Source: AWTP1-13 sp039808585 (GTDB taxonomy: Bacteria; Pseudomonadota; Alphaproteobacteria; Rhizobiales; Hyphomicrobiaceae). From it: 23,014 nucleotides of DNA. The translations under genes and the position numbers were made by a program. Location of the stretch: assembly GCA_039808585.1 (NCBI GenBank), contig JBDHTJ010000075.1:1-23014 (forward strand), in the 5' to 3' direction. A model generated the notes under the pieces. It was not told the DNA's origin. It worked only from the letters and a program-made list of their open reading frames with translations, and made no database searches. Positions 1 through 7,552 of this stretch are shown piece after piece. Each line of letters starts with the position of its first letter. Positions within the stretch are counted from its first letter, which is position 1.

Positions 1-2019
1 CTCGTCGGCCGTATCCGGCAGCGGCTGCAGCTCACGCACGGCGCGCGTGTCCGCGAGCCCGTTGCGATAGTAACGGGCCGGGGGCCCGGCGCGCCGCTTG
101 CCACGTTGCTTGTCGCCGGGCTCCGGTCCCTGCAGCACGGGATCGCCCATGCCGAAGAATGGCCGCGCCGCGCCGCTGGGGCCTGTCACTTTGCGCAACG
201 CGCCGAGCGACGGCACCGAAGGCAGAACGCTGATGGCGGTACTGGCGATAAGCCAGCGCGTGTCGCGCAGGGTCTCTTCCGGCGTCGCTGCAGGGCGTGG
301 CGGCGCAGTTACGAGCACCTGGAACGGCAGGCTGGTGAGTGCGCCTGTGGGCACCACGATCATATGCTGCTTGCCCGCCATCACGTGCGAGACCGGGGCC
401 AGCACCTTCTGGTAGAGCGCGTGCGAGCGCACGACATCGAAGCCTGAAACGATGCCCGCCCGGCTTCCATCGCTGCCTTCCGCGTCTTGCTGTGCTTGCG
501 GGTCGAGCCCCAGGCGCAGGGCAGCCACCTCGCGCGCGATCTCGTCGCCGCCAAGCTCGATTTGCGACCAGGCGGCCGTTTCGCGCGTGAGCGCCCAGAC
601 GAAGGACCTCTCGGAGCCGACGAGGATTGCCACCAGCACTTCGTCCGCCCGGAGCAGTTGCTGCACGTCCTGGCGCGAAAGCGGCTTCGGCTCCGCGAGC
701 GCGGCATAATCCGGAAACGCACGCACAACTTGTGCCCGCGCCTCCCTTACCTCGCGCTCCGATCGATAGAGTTCCTCGCGAAGGCGGGAATGGCGCGCGT
801 TGAACTCAGCCCAACCCGGCAGCTGCCGCTCTGCCGCTTCCATGCGCGCGTGTACGGCCATGATCTCTGCCGATCCGCCCGCCGTTTGTTGCGACAAGCG
901 CCCGAGTTCCTGCGTCACGGCCTCGCGCCGCGCGTCGTCGCCCGCGCAGCCTTGCTTGCGTCCACCGGGCGGGCAACGTGCAAGGATTGCCTGCAGTTCG
1001 TCCACCAGCTCCGTCTGCCGTTTGATCAGCGGCGCCTGGTCGCGCGCCCGCGCGATGCTGGCCGCCCTGAATTCATCCTGCAGCGCCATGAACTGCGCGT
1101 TTGCGCGCTGGACCTGGCTCCACTGCGCCAGCAGCTGCGTCATCTCGCTGTTGAGCGTCAGCGTACGGCCGGCAAGATCCTGGATAGCGCGGATGCGTCG
1201 GCCAAGATCCGTCTCTCCGGCTCCCAGACGCGCGGTCATCTTGGCGAGTGCCGAGGCTGCTTGCGTGTTCCATGCCTGCTGCGCGGCGATGAACGCTTCC
1301 TCCAACACCGCCATGGGCTGGGCGCCGGCACCATTGCGCGTTTCCCAACTCGCGCGTGCCAGCCCCACGAACGTGTCGCGGAAGCGCTTGATCTCGTCCT
1401 CGACAAGCGCCTTCACCACTGTCGTGGAGGTGTCCTGGCCCGCGATGAGACGCGTCGCGGTGCGATAGGCCGAGAGGGCTTCGTTCCAACGGCCGCGCGC
1501 CAGCGCGATGTCGCCCAGATTTGAATGTCCCGCCGCAGAGAACGCGTGCTCGCGCCCCACAACATCCTGCCGGATCTTGAGCGCCCGCTGGAACACCGGT
1601 TCTGCTTCGTCGATGCGCTTCAGGCGCATCAGCACGTGTCCGTGCGCCTCCAGTGCCATGGCAACCGCGGCACTCTCGCGCCCATAAACCTTCTCGCGCA
1701 CCGCCACCGATTGCCGGTGGTGGCGTTCCGCGGTGGCAAGGTCACCGGCGGCCTCGGCCACCAGCCCCAGCGAGTAGTAGGCGATGGCGGTCTGCTCGTG
1801 CTCCGGCCCGAACTCGGCGACAGTGAGCTGCAGTGCGCGCTGGTAGAACGACAGCGCCTCGGCGAAATCCCTCGCCTGATAGTAGGCCTTCCCGCGCTCC
1901 TGCAGGTCGAGCAGCTGCTGCGACGGCTGCCGCGCCTGCGACCATGCAGGGGGCGCCATTACATTGCACGCGAACGCGACGCTCAGGAACGCTGCGACAG
2001 CGAAAGATCTGGCGCGCAT
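1..2019 (-). CDS. Exported TPR-CHAT domain protein (partial, C-terminus off the window)
   Basis: The minus-strand frame stays open from an ATG at 2019 to the window edge, giving 673 visible residues; the C-terminal end is missing. The first 30 or so residues are a Sec signal peptide with cleavage likely after AWS. Residues about 35-215 carry kinesin-light-chain-like TPRs (for example GKAYYQARDFAEALSFYQRAL and AEPVFQRALKIR). A helical, coiled-coil-like stretch follows to about residue 440. From about 450 the start of a CHAT (caspase-HetF-associated) domain is visible: LLRADEVLVAIL, then HMIVVPTGALTSLPFQVL and ISVLPSVPSL. The catalytic His and Cys of CHAT peptidases would lie beyond base 1, so activity cannot be judged. 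The start is one base after the stop of the PAAR gene (TGA-G-ATG), which points to translational coupling. The signal peptide implies periplasmic or extracellular action. The family call is firm; the substrate is unknown. Confidence 0.88.
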   Translation of the reverse strand, partial: MRARSFAVAAFLSVAFACNVMAPPAWSQARQPSQQLLDLQERGKAYYQARDFAEALSFYQRALQLTVAEFGPEHEQTAIAYYSLGLVAEAAGDLATAERHHRQSVAVREKVYGRESAAVAMALEAHGHVLMRLKRIDEAEPVFQRALKIRQDVVGREHAFSAAGHSNLGDIALARGRWNEALSAYRTATRLIAGQDTSTTVVKALVEDEIKRFRDTFVGLARASWETRNGAGAQPMAVLEEAFIAAQQAWNTQAASALAKMTARLGAGETDLGRRIRAIQDLAGRTLTLNSEMTQLLAQWSQVQRANAQFMALQDEFRAASIARARDQAPLIKRQTELVDELQAILARCPPGGRKQGCAGDDARREAVTQELGRLSQQTAGGSAEIMAVHARMEAAERQLPGWAEFNARHSRLREELYRSEREVREARAQVVRAFPDYAALAEPKPLSRQDVQQLLRADEVLVAILVGSERSFVWALTRETAAWSQIELGGDEIAREVAALRLGLDPQAQQDAEGSDGSRAGIVSGFDVVRSHALYQKVLAPVSHVMAGKQHMIVVPTGALTSLPFQVLVTAPPRPAATPEETLRDTRWLIASTAISVLPSVPSLGALRKVTGPSGAARPFFGMGDPVLQGPEPGDKQRGKRRAGPPARYYRNGLADTRAVRELQPLPDTADE

Positions 2020-2020
2020 C

Positions 2021-2377
2021 TCACTTCGTTCCGCAGCCCGTGGTGAGGTCGCCGGTGCGGCCCGCGGGCTTGCCGTTGATGAACACGCCCCCACCACTGC
2101 CCACGACGATCCCGCCGCAATCCGTACGGTCGCCGGTTGTCACGGCCGGACGTCCGTTGATGTAGACGTTGGGGGAGGTGCCCGTCACCGTACCGCCCTC
2201 CGTCGTCCGGTCGCCGTCACGGGCCGCCGGCATGTTGCCGATGCTGACACTGTCCGATCCGCCCGAAACCACGCCCGGCGCTGCAGTCGGCGGCGAAGAA
2301 GGCGTGGACTGGGCCTGCGCCACGGCTGTGAATCCCAGCATGGCAACGAGGGAAAGGGCTATGCGAAAAGCCGGCAT
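2021..2377 (-). CDS. Small exported PAAR-domain protein
   Basis: This encodes 118 residues. An AGGAG sits 7 bases before the ATG at 2377, which favours that start over the ATG at 2383 (1 base spacing) and over the longer open frame to 2473. Residues 1-23 form a signal peptide ending AVAQAQ. A Ser/Thr/Pro/Ala linker follows, then PAAR-type repeats: NMPAARDGD, VYINGRPAVTTGD and VFINGKPAGRTGD, with Cys in TDCGG and TTGCG. PAAR proteins normally form the sharp tip of type VI secretion or contractile-injection spikes and are cytoplasmic before firing; a Sec signal is atypical. The mature part has no histidine, so the usual His-containing zinc site is absent, leaving only two Cys. No other type VI gene is in the window. 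It is followed at once by the TPR-CHAT gene, so the two probably work together in the envelope. The domain call is strong, the role is unknown. Confidence 0.82.
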   Translation of the reverse strand: MPAFRIALSLVAMLGFTAVAQAQSTPSSPPTAAPGVVSGGSDSVSIGNMPAARDGDRTTEGGTVTGTSPNVYINGRPAVTTGDRTDCGGIVVGSGGGVFINGKPAGRTGDLTTGCGTK

Positions 2378-2416
2378 CGGCATGCTCCTGGTGTAGCAAT
2401 CGCAGCCATGCTGCCG

Positions 2417-2437
2417 CTTTCCCTGTGGCAAGGAAAG
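2417..2437. repeat. Inverted repeat next to the galU terminator hairpin
   Basis: Arms CTTTCC (2417-2422) and GGAAAG (2432-2437) flank a 9-base spacer. The right arm abuts the terminator-like hairpin at 2438-2457 and overlaps its T-rich tail as read on the minus strand. It lies about 40 bases upstream of the PAAR start, so it could be a second leader hairpin or a protein-binding site. Short arms make chance likely. Confidence 0.3.
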
Positions 2438-2457
2438 GGCAGGCCGCAGGGCCTGCC
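2438..2457 (-). terminator. Terminator-like hairpin after galU
   Basis: A perfect 8-base stem (GGCAGGCC and GGCCTGCC) closes a 4-base loop. Read on the minus strand it is followed by CTTTCCTT, a partial T tract. It lies 57 bases after the galU stop and 60 bases before the PAAR start, the right place to end galU transcription. The T tract is imperfect, so efficiency is uncertain. Confidence 0.6.
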
Positions 2458-2513
2458 GCGCAATTAACCGCATTTGCCGGTAAGCGGCCGGTCGCCGCCG
2501 GGCAGGCGGGGCG

Positions 2514-3398
2514 TCAGAACAGCTTTTTCAGCTCGCTCTTGAGCGCTTCCGTCAACTCCGGGCGGTCCAGCGCGTAGGCGATGTTGGCGGATAGGAAGCC
2601 GATCTTGGCGCCACAGTCATAGATGGTGCCGTCGAAGCGTACGGCATGGAACGGCTGGTCGGCCCGCTTCGACAGCGCGATCATCGCGTCCGTCAGCTGG
2701 ATCTCGCCGCCCGCGCCCCGCTCCTGCTGCTCGAGGATCGGGAAAATTTCCGGCTGCAGGATGTAGCGGCCGGTGATGTGCAGGTTCGAAGGCGCGGTGC
2801 CCTGCTTCGGCTTTTCCACCATGCCCGTGATGCGCGATACCTTCGCCGCACGATCCGTGACACCCACGATGCCGTACTGATGCGTCTGGTCATCGGGCAC
2901 GGGCGCCACTGCAATGTGGTTGCCGCCGTGGTCCTGGTATGCGGCGATCATGTCGGCAAGGCAGGGCGTCTTCGCATGGTGCAGCATGTCCGGCAGCAGC
3001 AGCGCGAACGGTTCGTCGCCCACGATATCACGCGCGCACCACACCGCATGTCCAAGCCCCAGCGGCGCTTGCTGGCGCGTGAAGCTCGTCTGCCCGGCGG
3101 CTGGAAGATCCCGCTTCAGCTCTGCAAGCTCTTTCTGCTTTCCGCGTTCGTCGAGCGTGCGCTCCAGTTCGAACTGGCTGTCGAAGTGGTCCTCGATCAC
3201 GCCCTTGTTCCGCCCTGTCACGAAGATGAAATGTTCGATGCCCGCCGCCTTCGCCTCGTCGACCACGTGCTGGATCACGGGGCGGTCCACCACCGTCAGC
3301 ATCTCCTTGGGCATGGCTTTCGTTGCAGGGAGGAACCTGGTGCCGAGACCCGCGACGGGGAACACGGCCTTGCGAATGCGCTTCTTGACGTGGGACAT
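2514..3398 (-). CDS. galU: UTP-glucose-1-phosphate uridylyltransferase
   Basis: Makes UDP-glucose from UTP and glucose-1-phosphate in the cytoplasm, the precursor for envelope and exopolysaccharides and, through GalE, UDP-galactose. The 294 residues match the family's usual length. The nucleotidyltransferase signature is near the N-terminus (FPVAGLGTRFLPATKAMPKE), followed by LLPDMLHH for the metal and nucleotide site, GMVEKPKQG for sugar-phosphate binding and GGEIQLTDAM near the C-terminus. The start at 3398 (MSHVKKRIRKAVFP) fits known GalU proteins; upstream is only a weak purine-rich site. It is divergent from galE across a 178-base gap. A terminator-like hairpin lies just downstream. No oddity seen. 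Confidence 0.96.
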   Translation of the reverse strand: MSHVKKRIRKAVFPVAGLGTRFLPATKAMPKEMLTVVDRPVIQHVVDEAKAAGIEHFIFVTGRNKGVIEDHFDSQFELERTLDERGKQKELAELKRDLPAAGQTSFTRQQAPLGLGHAVWCARDIVGDEPFALLLPDMLHHAKTPCLADMIAAYQDHGGNHIAVAPVPDDQTHQYGIVGVTDRAAKVSRITGMVEKPKQGTAPSNLHITGRYILQPEIFPILEQQERGAGGEIQLTDAMIALSKRADQPFHAVRFDGTIYDCGAKIGFLSANIAYALDRPELTEALKSELKKLF

Positions 3399-3576
3399 GC
3401 AATTCTCTGTCTCTGGGGGGAAGGAACGGGTTACAAACTGTGAACCACTCGAATAGAGCGTGAAGGCGCGTTAACGTAGCGTATTTGGCCCTCTGTTAGA
3501 AACTAGTCGTGAAAAGATCGTTAGCTGCAACCCGCGCAGCTTTCCAGAGTTCCCGAGGACTTTCGTAGGAGTGTTC

Positions 3577-4569
3577 ATGACCGTTCTCGTCACCGGCGGT
3601 GCCGGCTATATCGGCTGTCACATGGCCTACGAACTGCTCGACGCTGGCGAGAAGGTCGTCATCCTCGACAATCTCTCCACGGGGCTCCCCTGGGCGGTTC
3701 CGCAGGCGGCCACCTTCGTCAAGGGTGACGTGGGCGACCAGCCGCTCGTCGAAAGCGTGCTGCGGCAACACGGCATAAAGTCCATCATCCATTTCGCTGC
3801 CTCGATCGTGGTGCCGGATTCGGTCACCGATCCGCTGGGCTACTACTTCAACAATACGGTCAAGACCCGCGCCCTCATCGAAAGTGCGGTTCGTTGCGGC
3901 GTCGAGCACTTCATCTTCTCGTCCACCGCCGCCGTTTATGGCATGACCGGCGATGCTCCGGTGGTCGAGACCGCCACGCTCAATCCGATGTCGCCCTACG
4001 GCTCGTCCAAGCTGATGTCTGAGATCATCCTGCGCGACACCTCCAACGCCTTCCCCATGCGCCATGTGGCTCTGCGCTATTTCAATGTCGCAGGCGCAGA
4101 CCCCAAGGGCCGCACCGGGCAGTCCACGCCGCGCGCCACGCACCTCATCAAGGTCGCGGCGGAAACGGCCCTCGGCAAGCGCAACTCCATGTCCGTCTTC
4201 GGCACCGACTACGAGACGCCCGATGGAACCTGCCAGCGCGACTACATCCACGTGACCGACCTCGTCGGCGCGCACGTCGTCGCTCTGCGGCATCTGCGCA
4301 ACGGCGGCGCCAGTGACGTCTTCAACTGTGGCTACGGCCGCGGCTTCTCGGTGCTGGAAGTGATCGATGCCGTGAAGCGCGTCTCGGGCGTCGATTTCCG
4401 CGTCGACATCGCGCCCCGCCGCCCCGGAGATCCCGCCCGCATCGTGGCCTGCTCGGACAAGATCCGTGGCCAGTTGGGCTGGAAACCGCGATTCGATGAT
4501 CTCGACACCATCGTCGGCCACGCGCTCTCCTGGGAAAAGCAGCTGACACTCATGCCCAAGGTAGCGTGA
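3577..4569 (+). CDS. galE: UDP-glucose 4-epimerase
   Basis: Interconverts UDP-glucose and UDP-galactose with bound NAD, supplying galactose units for surface polysaccharide. The protein is 330 residues, the usual length. It is an extended short-chain dehydrogenase: TGGAGYIG at residues 6-13 binds NAD, SSTAAVYG (115-122) carries the active-site Ser/Thr, and Tyr141-x3-Lys145 in SPYGSSK is the catalytic pair. CQRDYIHVTDL and RRPGDPA are typical of the sugar-binding half. I chose the ATG at 3577 because AGGAG (3567-3571) precedes it by 5 bases; the in-frame GTG at 3571 overlaps that site. It is divergent from galU, so both UDP-sugar steps sit together. The promoter in the shared gap is not clear to me. 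Confidence 0.95.
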   Translation: MTVLVTGGAGYIGCHMAYELLDAGEKVVILDNLSTGLPWAVPQAATFVKGDVGDQPLVESVLRQHGIKSIIHFAASIVVPDSVTDPLGYYFNNTVKTRALIESAVRCGVEHFIFSSTAAVYGMTGDAPVVETATLNPMSPYGSSKLMSEIILRDTSNAFPMRHVALRYFNVAGADPKGRTGQSTPRATHLIKVAAETALGKRNSMSVFGTDYETPDGTCQRDYIHVTDLVGAHVVALRHLRNGGASDVFNCGYGRGFSVLEVIDAVKRVSGVDFRVDIAPRRPGDPARIVACSDKIRGQLGWKPRFDDLDTIVGHALSWEKQLTLMPKVA

Positions 4570-4653
4570 GCCTAATTCCACTGTGCAATGCGCGTCGTTC
4601 GAGCGGCCTGCCCCGGTCGGATACGCTTGCCCCAAAAGCGGCGTGATACCCGT

Positions 4654-4659
4654 TATACT
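4654..4659 (+). promoter_or_regulatory. Possible -10 element before the transglycosylase gene
   Basis: TATACT lies 50 bases upstream of the ATG at 4710, in the 140-base gap after galE. No good -35 lies at 16-18 bases; TTGCCC at 4627-4632 is 21 bases away, which is too far for a standard promoter. The gene may alternatively be read through from galE. Confidence 0.28.
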
Positions 4660-4709
4660 AGCCACGATGGTATCTGGGGCTCAGCTGGCCCTCACGGCCG
4701 CGAACGGGG

Positions 4710-6014
4710 ATGCAATTGCAAGACCGCATGAGACTTGGACGGCTGCTGGCGTTGTTCGTCGTGGTGCTGACGCTGACGACTGCGCCCAGCTTGGCCCAGG
4801 CCCAGATGCCGACATCCGACACGTTCAAGCGTTTCCTGGAAGAGATTTGGCCGGACGCCAAGGCCTTCGGGGTGTCGCGCAAGACGTTCGATGCGGCCCT
4901 CAAGGGCGTCGACCTCGATCTGACGCTTCCCGACCTCGTCATCCCGGGCAAGACCGAGCACGAGGCCAAGGGCCAGGCGGAGTTCACGCGCACACCGGCC
5001 GCGTATTTGAACAACACGCAGCTGGCACGCCTTGCCGAACAGGGCATCAAGCTCAAGGAAAAGCATGCCGAAGCCCTCGCCAAGATCGAGCGGGACATCG
5101 GCGTGCAGCCTCAGTTCGTTCTGGCCATCTGGGGCCGCGAGACCGCCTACGGCAGTCATAACCTGCCGCACTACGCCATTCAGGTGCTCGCCAACGAGGC
5201 CTACCTCGGCCGTCGCAAGGAGCTGTTCCGTAACGAACTCCTGCATGCGCTCAAGATGCTGGAAGCCGGCGTGATCACCCGCGACAGGATGAAATCCTCC
5301 TGGGCCGGCGCCATGGGCCTGACGCAGTTCATGCCGTCGGAATACTTCTCCACCGCCTACGATCTCGATGGCGACGGCCGCATGGACATCTGGACCAACG
5401 TCGCGGATGCGCTGGCCTCGGCCGCCAACCAGCTGAAGCAGAAGGGCTGGGTGCGTGGACAAAGCTGGGGCTACGAGGTGAAGCTGCCCAAGACCATGAG
5501 CTGCCTCATGGAAGGCCCCGACAACGCCAAGCCTGTCCGCGATTGGTTAAAGCTGGGCGTCGTGCGGACGGGCGCGCGCAATTTCCCGCCGCATGCGCTG
5601 GACCAGAAGGCCTTCATCCTTTCGCCGGGCGGTGCCCATGGGCCGGCTTTTCTCGCGCTCGAGAATTTCATGGTCATCAAGCGCTACAACATGTCGGATT
5701 TGTACGCGCTTTTCGTCGGCAATCTTGGCGACCGCATCGCAGGCGGCAGCGCCTTCGACACGCCCTGGAATGACGTGAAGCAAATGCCGGCCAAGGGAAT
5801 CAGCGAGATCCAGGAGCGCCTCAAGGCCAAGGGCCAGCCCATCGCGAAGATCGACGGCAAGGCCGGCATGAACACGCGCAGCCTCATCGGCACCTATCAG
5901 CGCGACCATGGGCTGGAGGTGGATTGCTGGCCGTCTGATGGCGTGCTGTCCCATCTCCGCGGCGAGGCCAAGGAAGCCAAGAAAGCCCGCAAAAAGGCCG
6001 TCGACGCCCGCTGA
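4710..6014 (+). CDS. Lytic murein transglycosylase, MltB family (SLT_2 plus peptidoglycan-binding domain)
   Basis: Cleaves the MurNAc-GlcNAc bond of peptidoglycan in the periplasm, forming 1,6-anhydro ends for wall remodelling. The 434 residues begin with a signal peptide (hydrophobic run at about 10-25, cleavage near SLAQAQ). There is no lipobox, so unlike E. coli MltB it is probably soluble. The catalytic domain spans about 35-335: Glu144 in WGRETAYG is the catalytic acid, and GAMGLTQFMPSEY is the conserved second motif. A PG_binding_1 domain covers about 355-420 (GISEIQERLKAKG, NTRSLIGTYQRDHGL). A later ATG at 4728 is an equally good start, as neither has a strong ribosome site. The next gene encodes an SGNH-fold exported protein on the same strand, which suggests a shared role in wall modification. 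Confidence 0.92.
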   Translation: MQLQDRMRLGRLLALFVVVLTLTTAPSLAQAQMPTSDTFKRFLEEIWPDAKAFGVSRKTFDAALKGVDLDLTLPDLVIPGKTEHEAKGQAEFTRTPAAYLNNTQLARLAEQGIKLKEKHAEALAKIERDIGVQPQFVLAIWGRETAYGSHNLPHYAIQVLANEAYLGRRKELFRNELLHALKMLEAGVITRDRMKSSWAGAMGLTQFMPSEYFSTAYDLDGDGRMDIWTNVADALASAANQLKQKGWVRGQSWGYEVKLPKTMSCLMEGPDNAKPVRDWLKLGVVRTGARNFPPHALDQKAFILSPGGAHGPAFLALENFMVIKRYNMSDLYALFVGNLGDRIAGGSAFDTPWNDVKQMPAKGISEIQERLKAKGQPIAKIDGKAGMNTRSLIGTYQRDHGLEVDCWPSDGVLSHLRGEAKEAKKARKKAVDAR

Positions 6015-6194
6015 GGGGCGGTGCCGCCGGCGCGGCGCGGTTGCTGCCTGCTGCGGTTCGGTGTGGAACAAAGGGCGCGTGGCCCCAGGAAACGTCTTTG
6101 CTGCGCTTGCGGTAACGGCCGAAGTGCCGCATCTTCGCATGCATCTGGTTGGCTTGAACAAAACCCAGCAAACACAACGGCTGCCCAACACCGC

Positions 6195-7535
6195 ATGCGC
6201 TTTCAACGCATCCTCATCGCGCTTCTGGCCTGCTGGTGCATCCCGGCGGTCGATGCCGTGCGTGCGCAGGACGTCGGCCCCGCCTATATCAACCCGTTTC
6301 CCGACAGCGACGTCTACAAGCTGCAAGCCTATGGCGACGCCTTTGCCGATGGCGTGCTTGGCGGCCTGACGGAATCCTTTGCAGGCGATTCGCGCATCGA
6401 TGTGTCTCGCAAGGCGCGCACGCTCATCGGCCTCATGCGCAACGACTTCGAGGACCAGATGCGGGCCGAGGAAGCCTCGCGCGACGCGGTCCACGTCGCC
6501 GTCGTCATGATCGGCATCAACGACCGTGTGCCCTGGCGCGAAGGCGCCGGCCGCCCCTTCACCGTCGGCTCGGCGGAATGGCGCAGCGAATACGGTCGTC
6601 GCGTCGAACGCCTCATTCGCGTCTTGAAGCGTAAGAACGCGGCCATCTATTGGGTCGGCCTCCCCATCATGCGCCGCAACGATGCCAACGACGACGCCCA
6701 GCTCATGAACGACATCGTCCGCCAGAAGATCTATCTGGCTGGCGCCAAGTACATCGACATCGCCGCCCAATTCGCCGACGAAGCTGGCAATTACAGCCCC
6801 TATGGGCCCGATCTCACGGGCAAGAGCCGCCTTCTGCGCGAGGCCGATGGTGTCACCTTCACCGCCGCCGGTAACCGCAAGCTTGCGCACTTCATCGAGC
6901 AGGAATTGAAGCGCGACCTGTTGCAGGCCCGCGCCGAACGCGACATCCCGCTTGCCGGCGGCGAGGTGGAACAGAAGCGCATCGCCGCTCTGAGGCCGCG
7001 TCCTCAGGTCGCCGACCCCTCCTGGAAGGGCACCGTGACGCCCAACCGGGACGAGCGCGGCCAGCCCCGCGATCAGTCGGGCGAGCAGAAGGCCGACAAC
7101 GGTCGCGTCACCATTCGGGTCACTGGCTCCGGCGGCCGCGCCGAGAGTGTCACACTGGATCTCCTGCGGCCTGCCATTCCGGCCGCCGTGGTGGCCTTGC
7201 TCAACCGGAAGGATACGGGCGACAAGGCGTCTCAGATGGGCGAGGTGGTAGCTGACGAGATCGGCGGCGGCCTCGTGGTGCTGTCGTCCATCACGCCGCC
7301 CTCGCAATCAGGGGCGCCCGGCTTGCCGCGTCGCATCTCGCCGAGCCAGACGCCCTATTACGCCGTTCTCGTGAAAGGCGAGCGGCTTTCCCCCAAACCC
7401 GGCCGCGCCGACGATTTCACTTGGCCGCGCAAGGAGCCCGACTACGGCTTCACGCCGCCTCCGTCCGCTGCGCCGGCGACCCCGCCGGCGCCTTCACCCG
7501 TGCGTCGCAACCCGCGCCTGGGCTCGCGGGAGTAA
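6195..7535 (+). CDS. Exported DUF459 SGNH-fold protein, probably catalytically dead
   Basis: This encodes 446 residues from the ATG at 6195. That start gives a proper signal peptide (residues 1-24, cleavage near VRA/QD); the open frame extends to 6021 but the extra part looks non-coding. Residues about 35-240 are an SGNH/GDSL hydrolase fold of the DUF459 type. Block III is intact (GIND, 107-110). In block I the nucleophile position is Ala (GDA at 47-49, codon 6339-6341), and in block V the catalytic His is Thr (DGVT at 218-221, codon 6855-6857). The SGNH Ser-His pair is therefore missing. The remaining half is Pro/Arg-rich and low in recognisable structure, with VVLSSITPPSQSG in the middle and a Pro/Ala tail. 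SGNH enzymes in the envelope often remove acetyl groups; this copy more likely binds a ligand or partner. It follows the MltB-type gene by 180 bases, so co-function in the cell wall is plausible but inferred. Confidence 0.82.
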   Translation: MRFQRILIALLACWCIPAVDAVRAQDVGPAYINPFPDSDVYKLQAYGDAFADGVLGGLTESFAGDSRIDVSRKARTLIGLMRNDFEDQMRAEEASRDAVHVAVVMIGINDRVPWREGAGRPFTVGSAEWRSEYGRRVERLIRVLKRKNAAIYWVGLPIMRRNDANDDAQLMNDIVRQKIYLAGAKYIDIAAQFADEAGNYSPYGPDLTGKSRLLREADGVTFTAAGNRKLAHFIEQELKRDLLQARAERDIPLAGGEVEQKRIAALRPRPQVADPSWKGTVTPNRDERGQPRDQSGEQKADNGRVTIRVTGSGGRAESVTLDLLRPAIPAAVVALLNRKDTGDKASQMGEVVADEIGGGLVVLSSITPPSQSGAPGLPRRISPSQTPYYAVLVKGERLSPKPGRADDFTWPRKEPDYGFTPPPSAAPATPPAPSPVRRNPRLGSRE

Positions 7536-7552
7536 GGGCGCGCTCAGCGCCC
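7536..7552. terminator. Hairpin between convergent genes, possible bidirectional terminator
   Basis: GGGCGC (7536-7541) and GCGCCC (7547-7552) form a perfect 6-base stem with a 5-base loop. It starts right after the TAA of the DUF459 gene. The last codons and stop of glcB lie within it, the TGA being in the loop. On the plus strand GAATTTC follows; on the minus strand TTACTC follows. T tracts are weak, so termination is a guess. Confidence 0.4.

Noticed and set aside
1..2019. A CRISPR-linked Craspase (TPR-CHAT) system
   Set aside because: The protein is exported and there is no repeat array or cas gene in the window.
487..2046. Two long plus-strand open frames (487-1524 and 1525-2046)
   Set aside because: They are antisense to the TPR-CHAT gene, whose minus-strand frame shows clear TPR and CHAT motifs. 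The composition is that of a shadow.
2021..2377. A type VI secretion locus
   Set aside because: Only a PAAR-type protein is present and it has a Sec signal; no Hcp, VgrG, sheath or baseplate gene is seen.
6017..6028. GC-rich hairpin just after the transglycosylase stop as a terminator
   Set aside because: The stem leaves only a 2-base loop (or 4 pairs with a 4-base loop), and no T tract follows.
5547..7307. A 586-residue minus-strand open frame across the transglycosylase and DUF459 genes
   Set aside because: It spans two genes and a gap without motifs and is antisense to both supported proteins.
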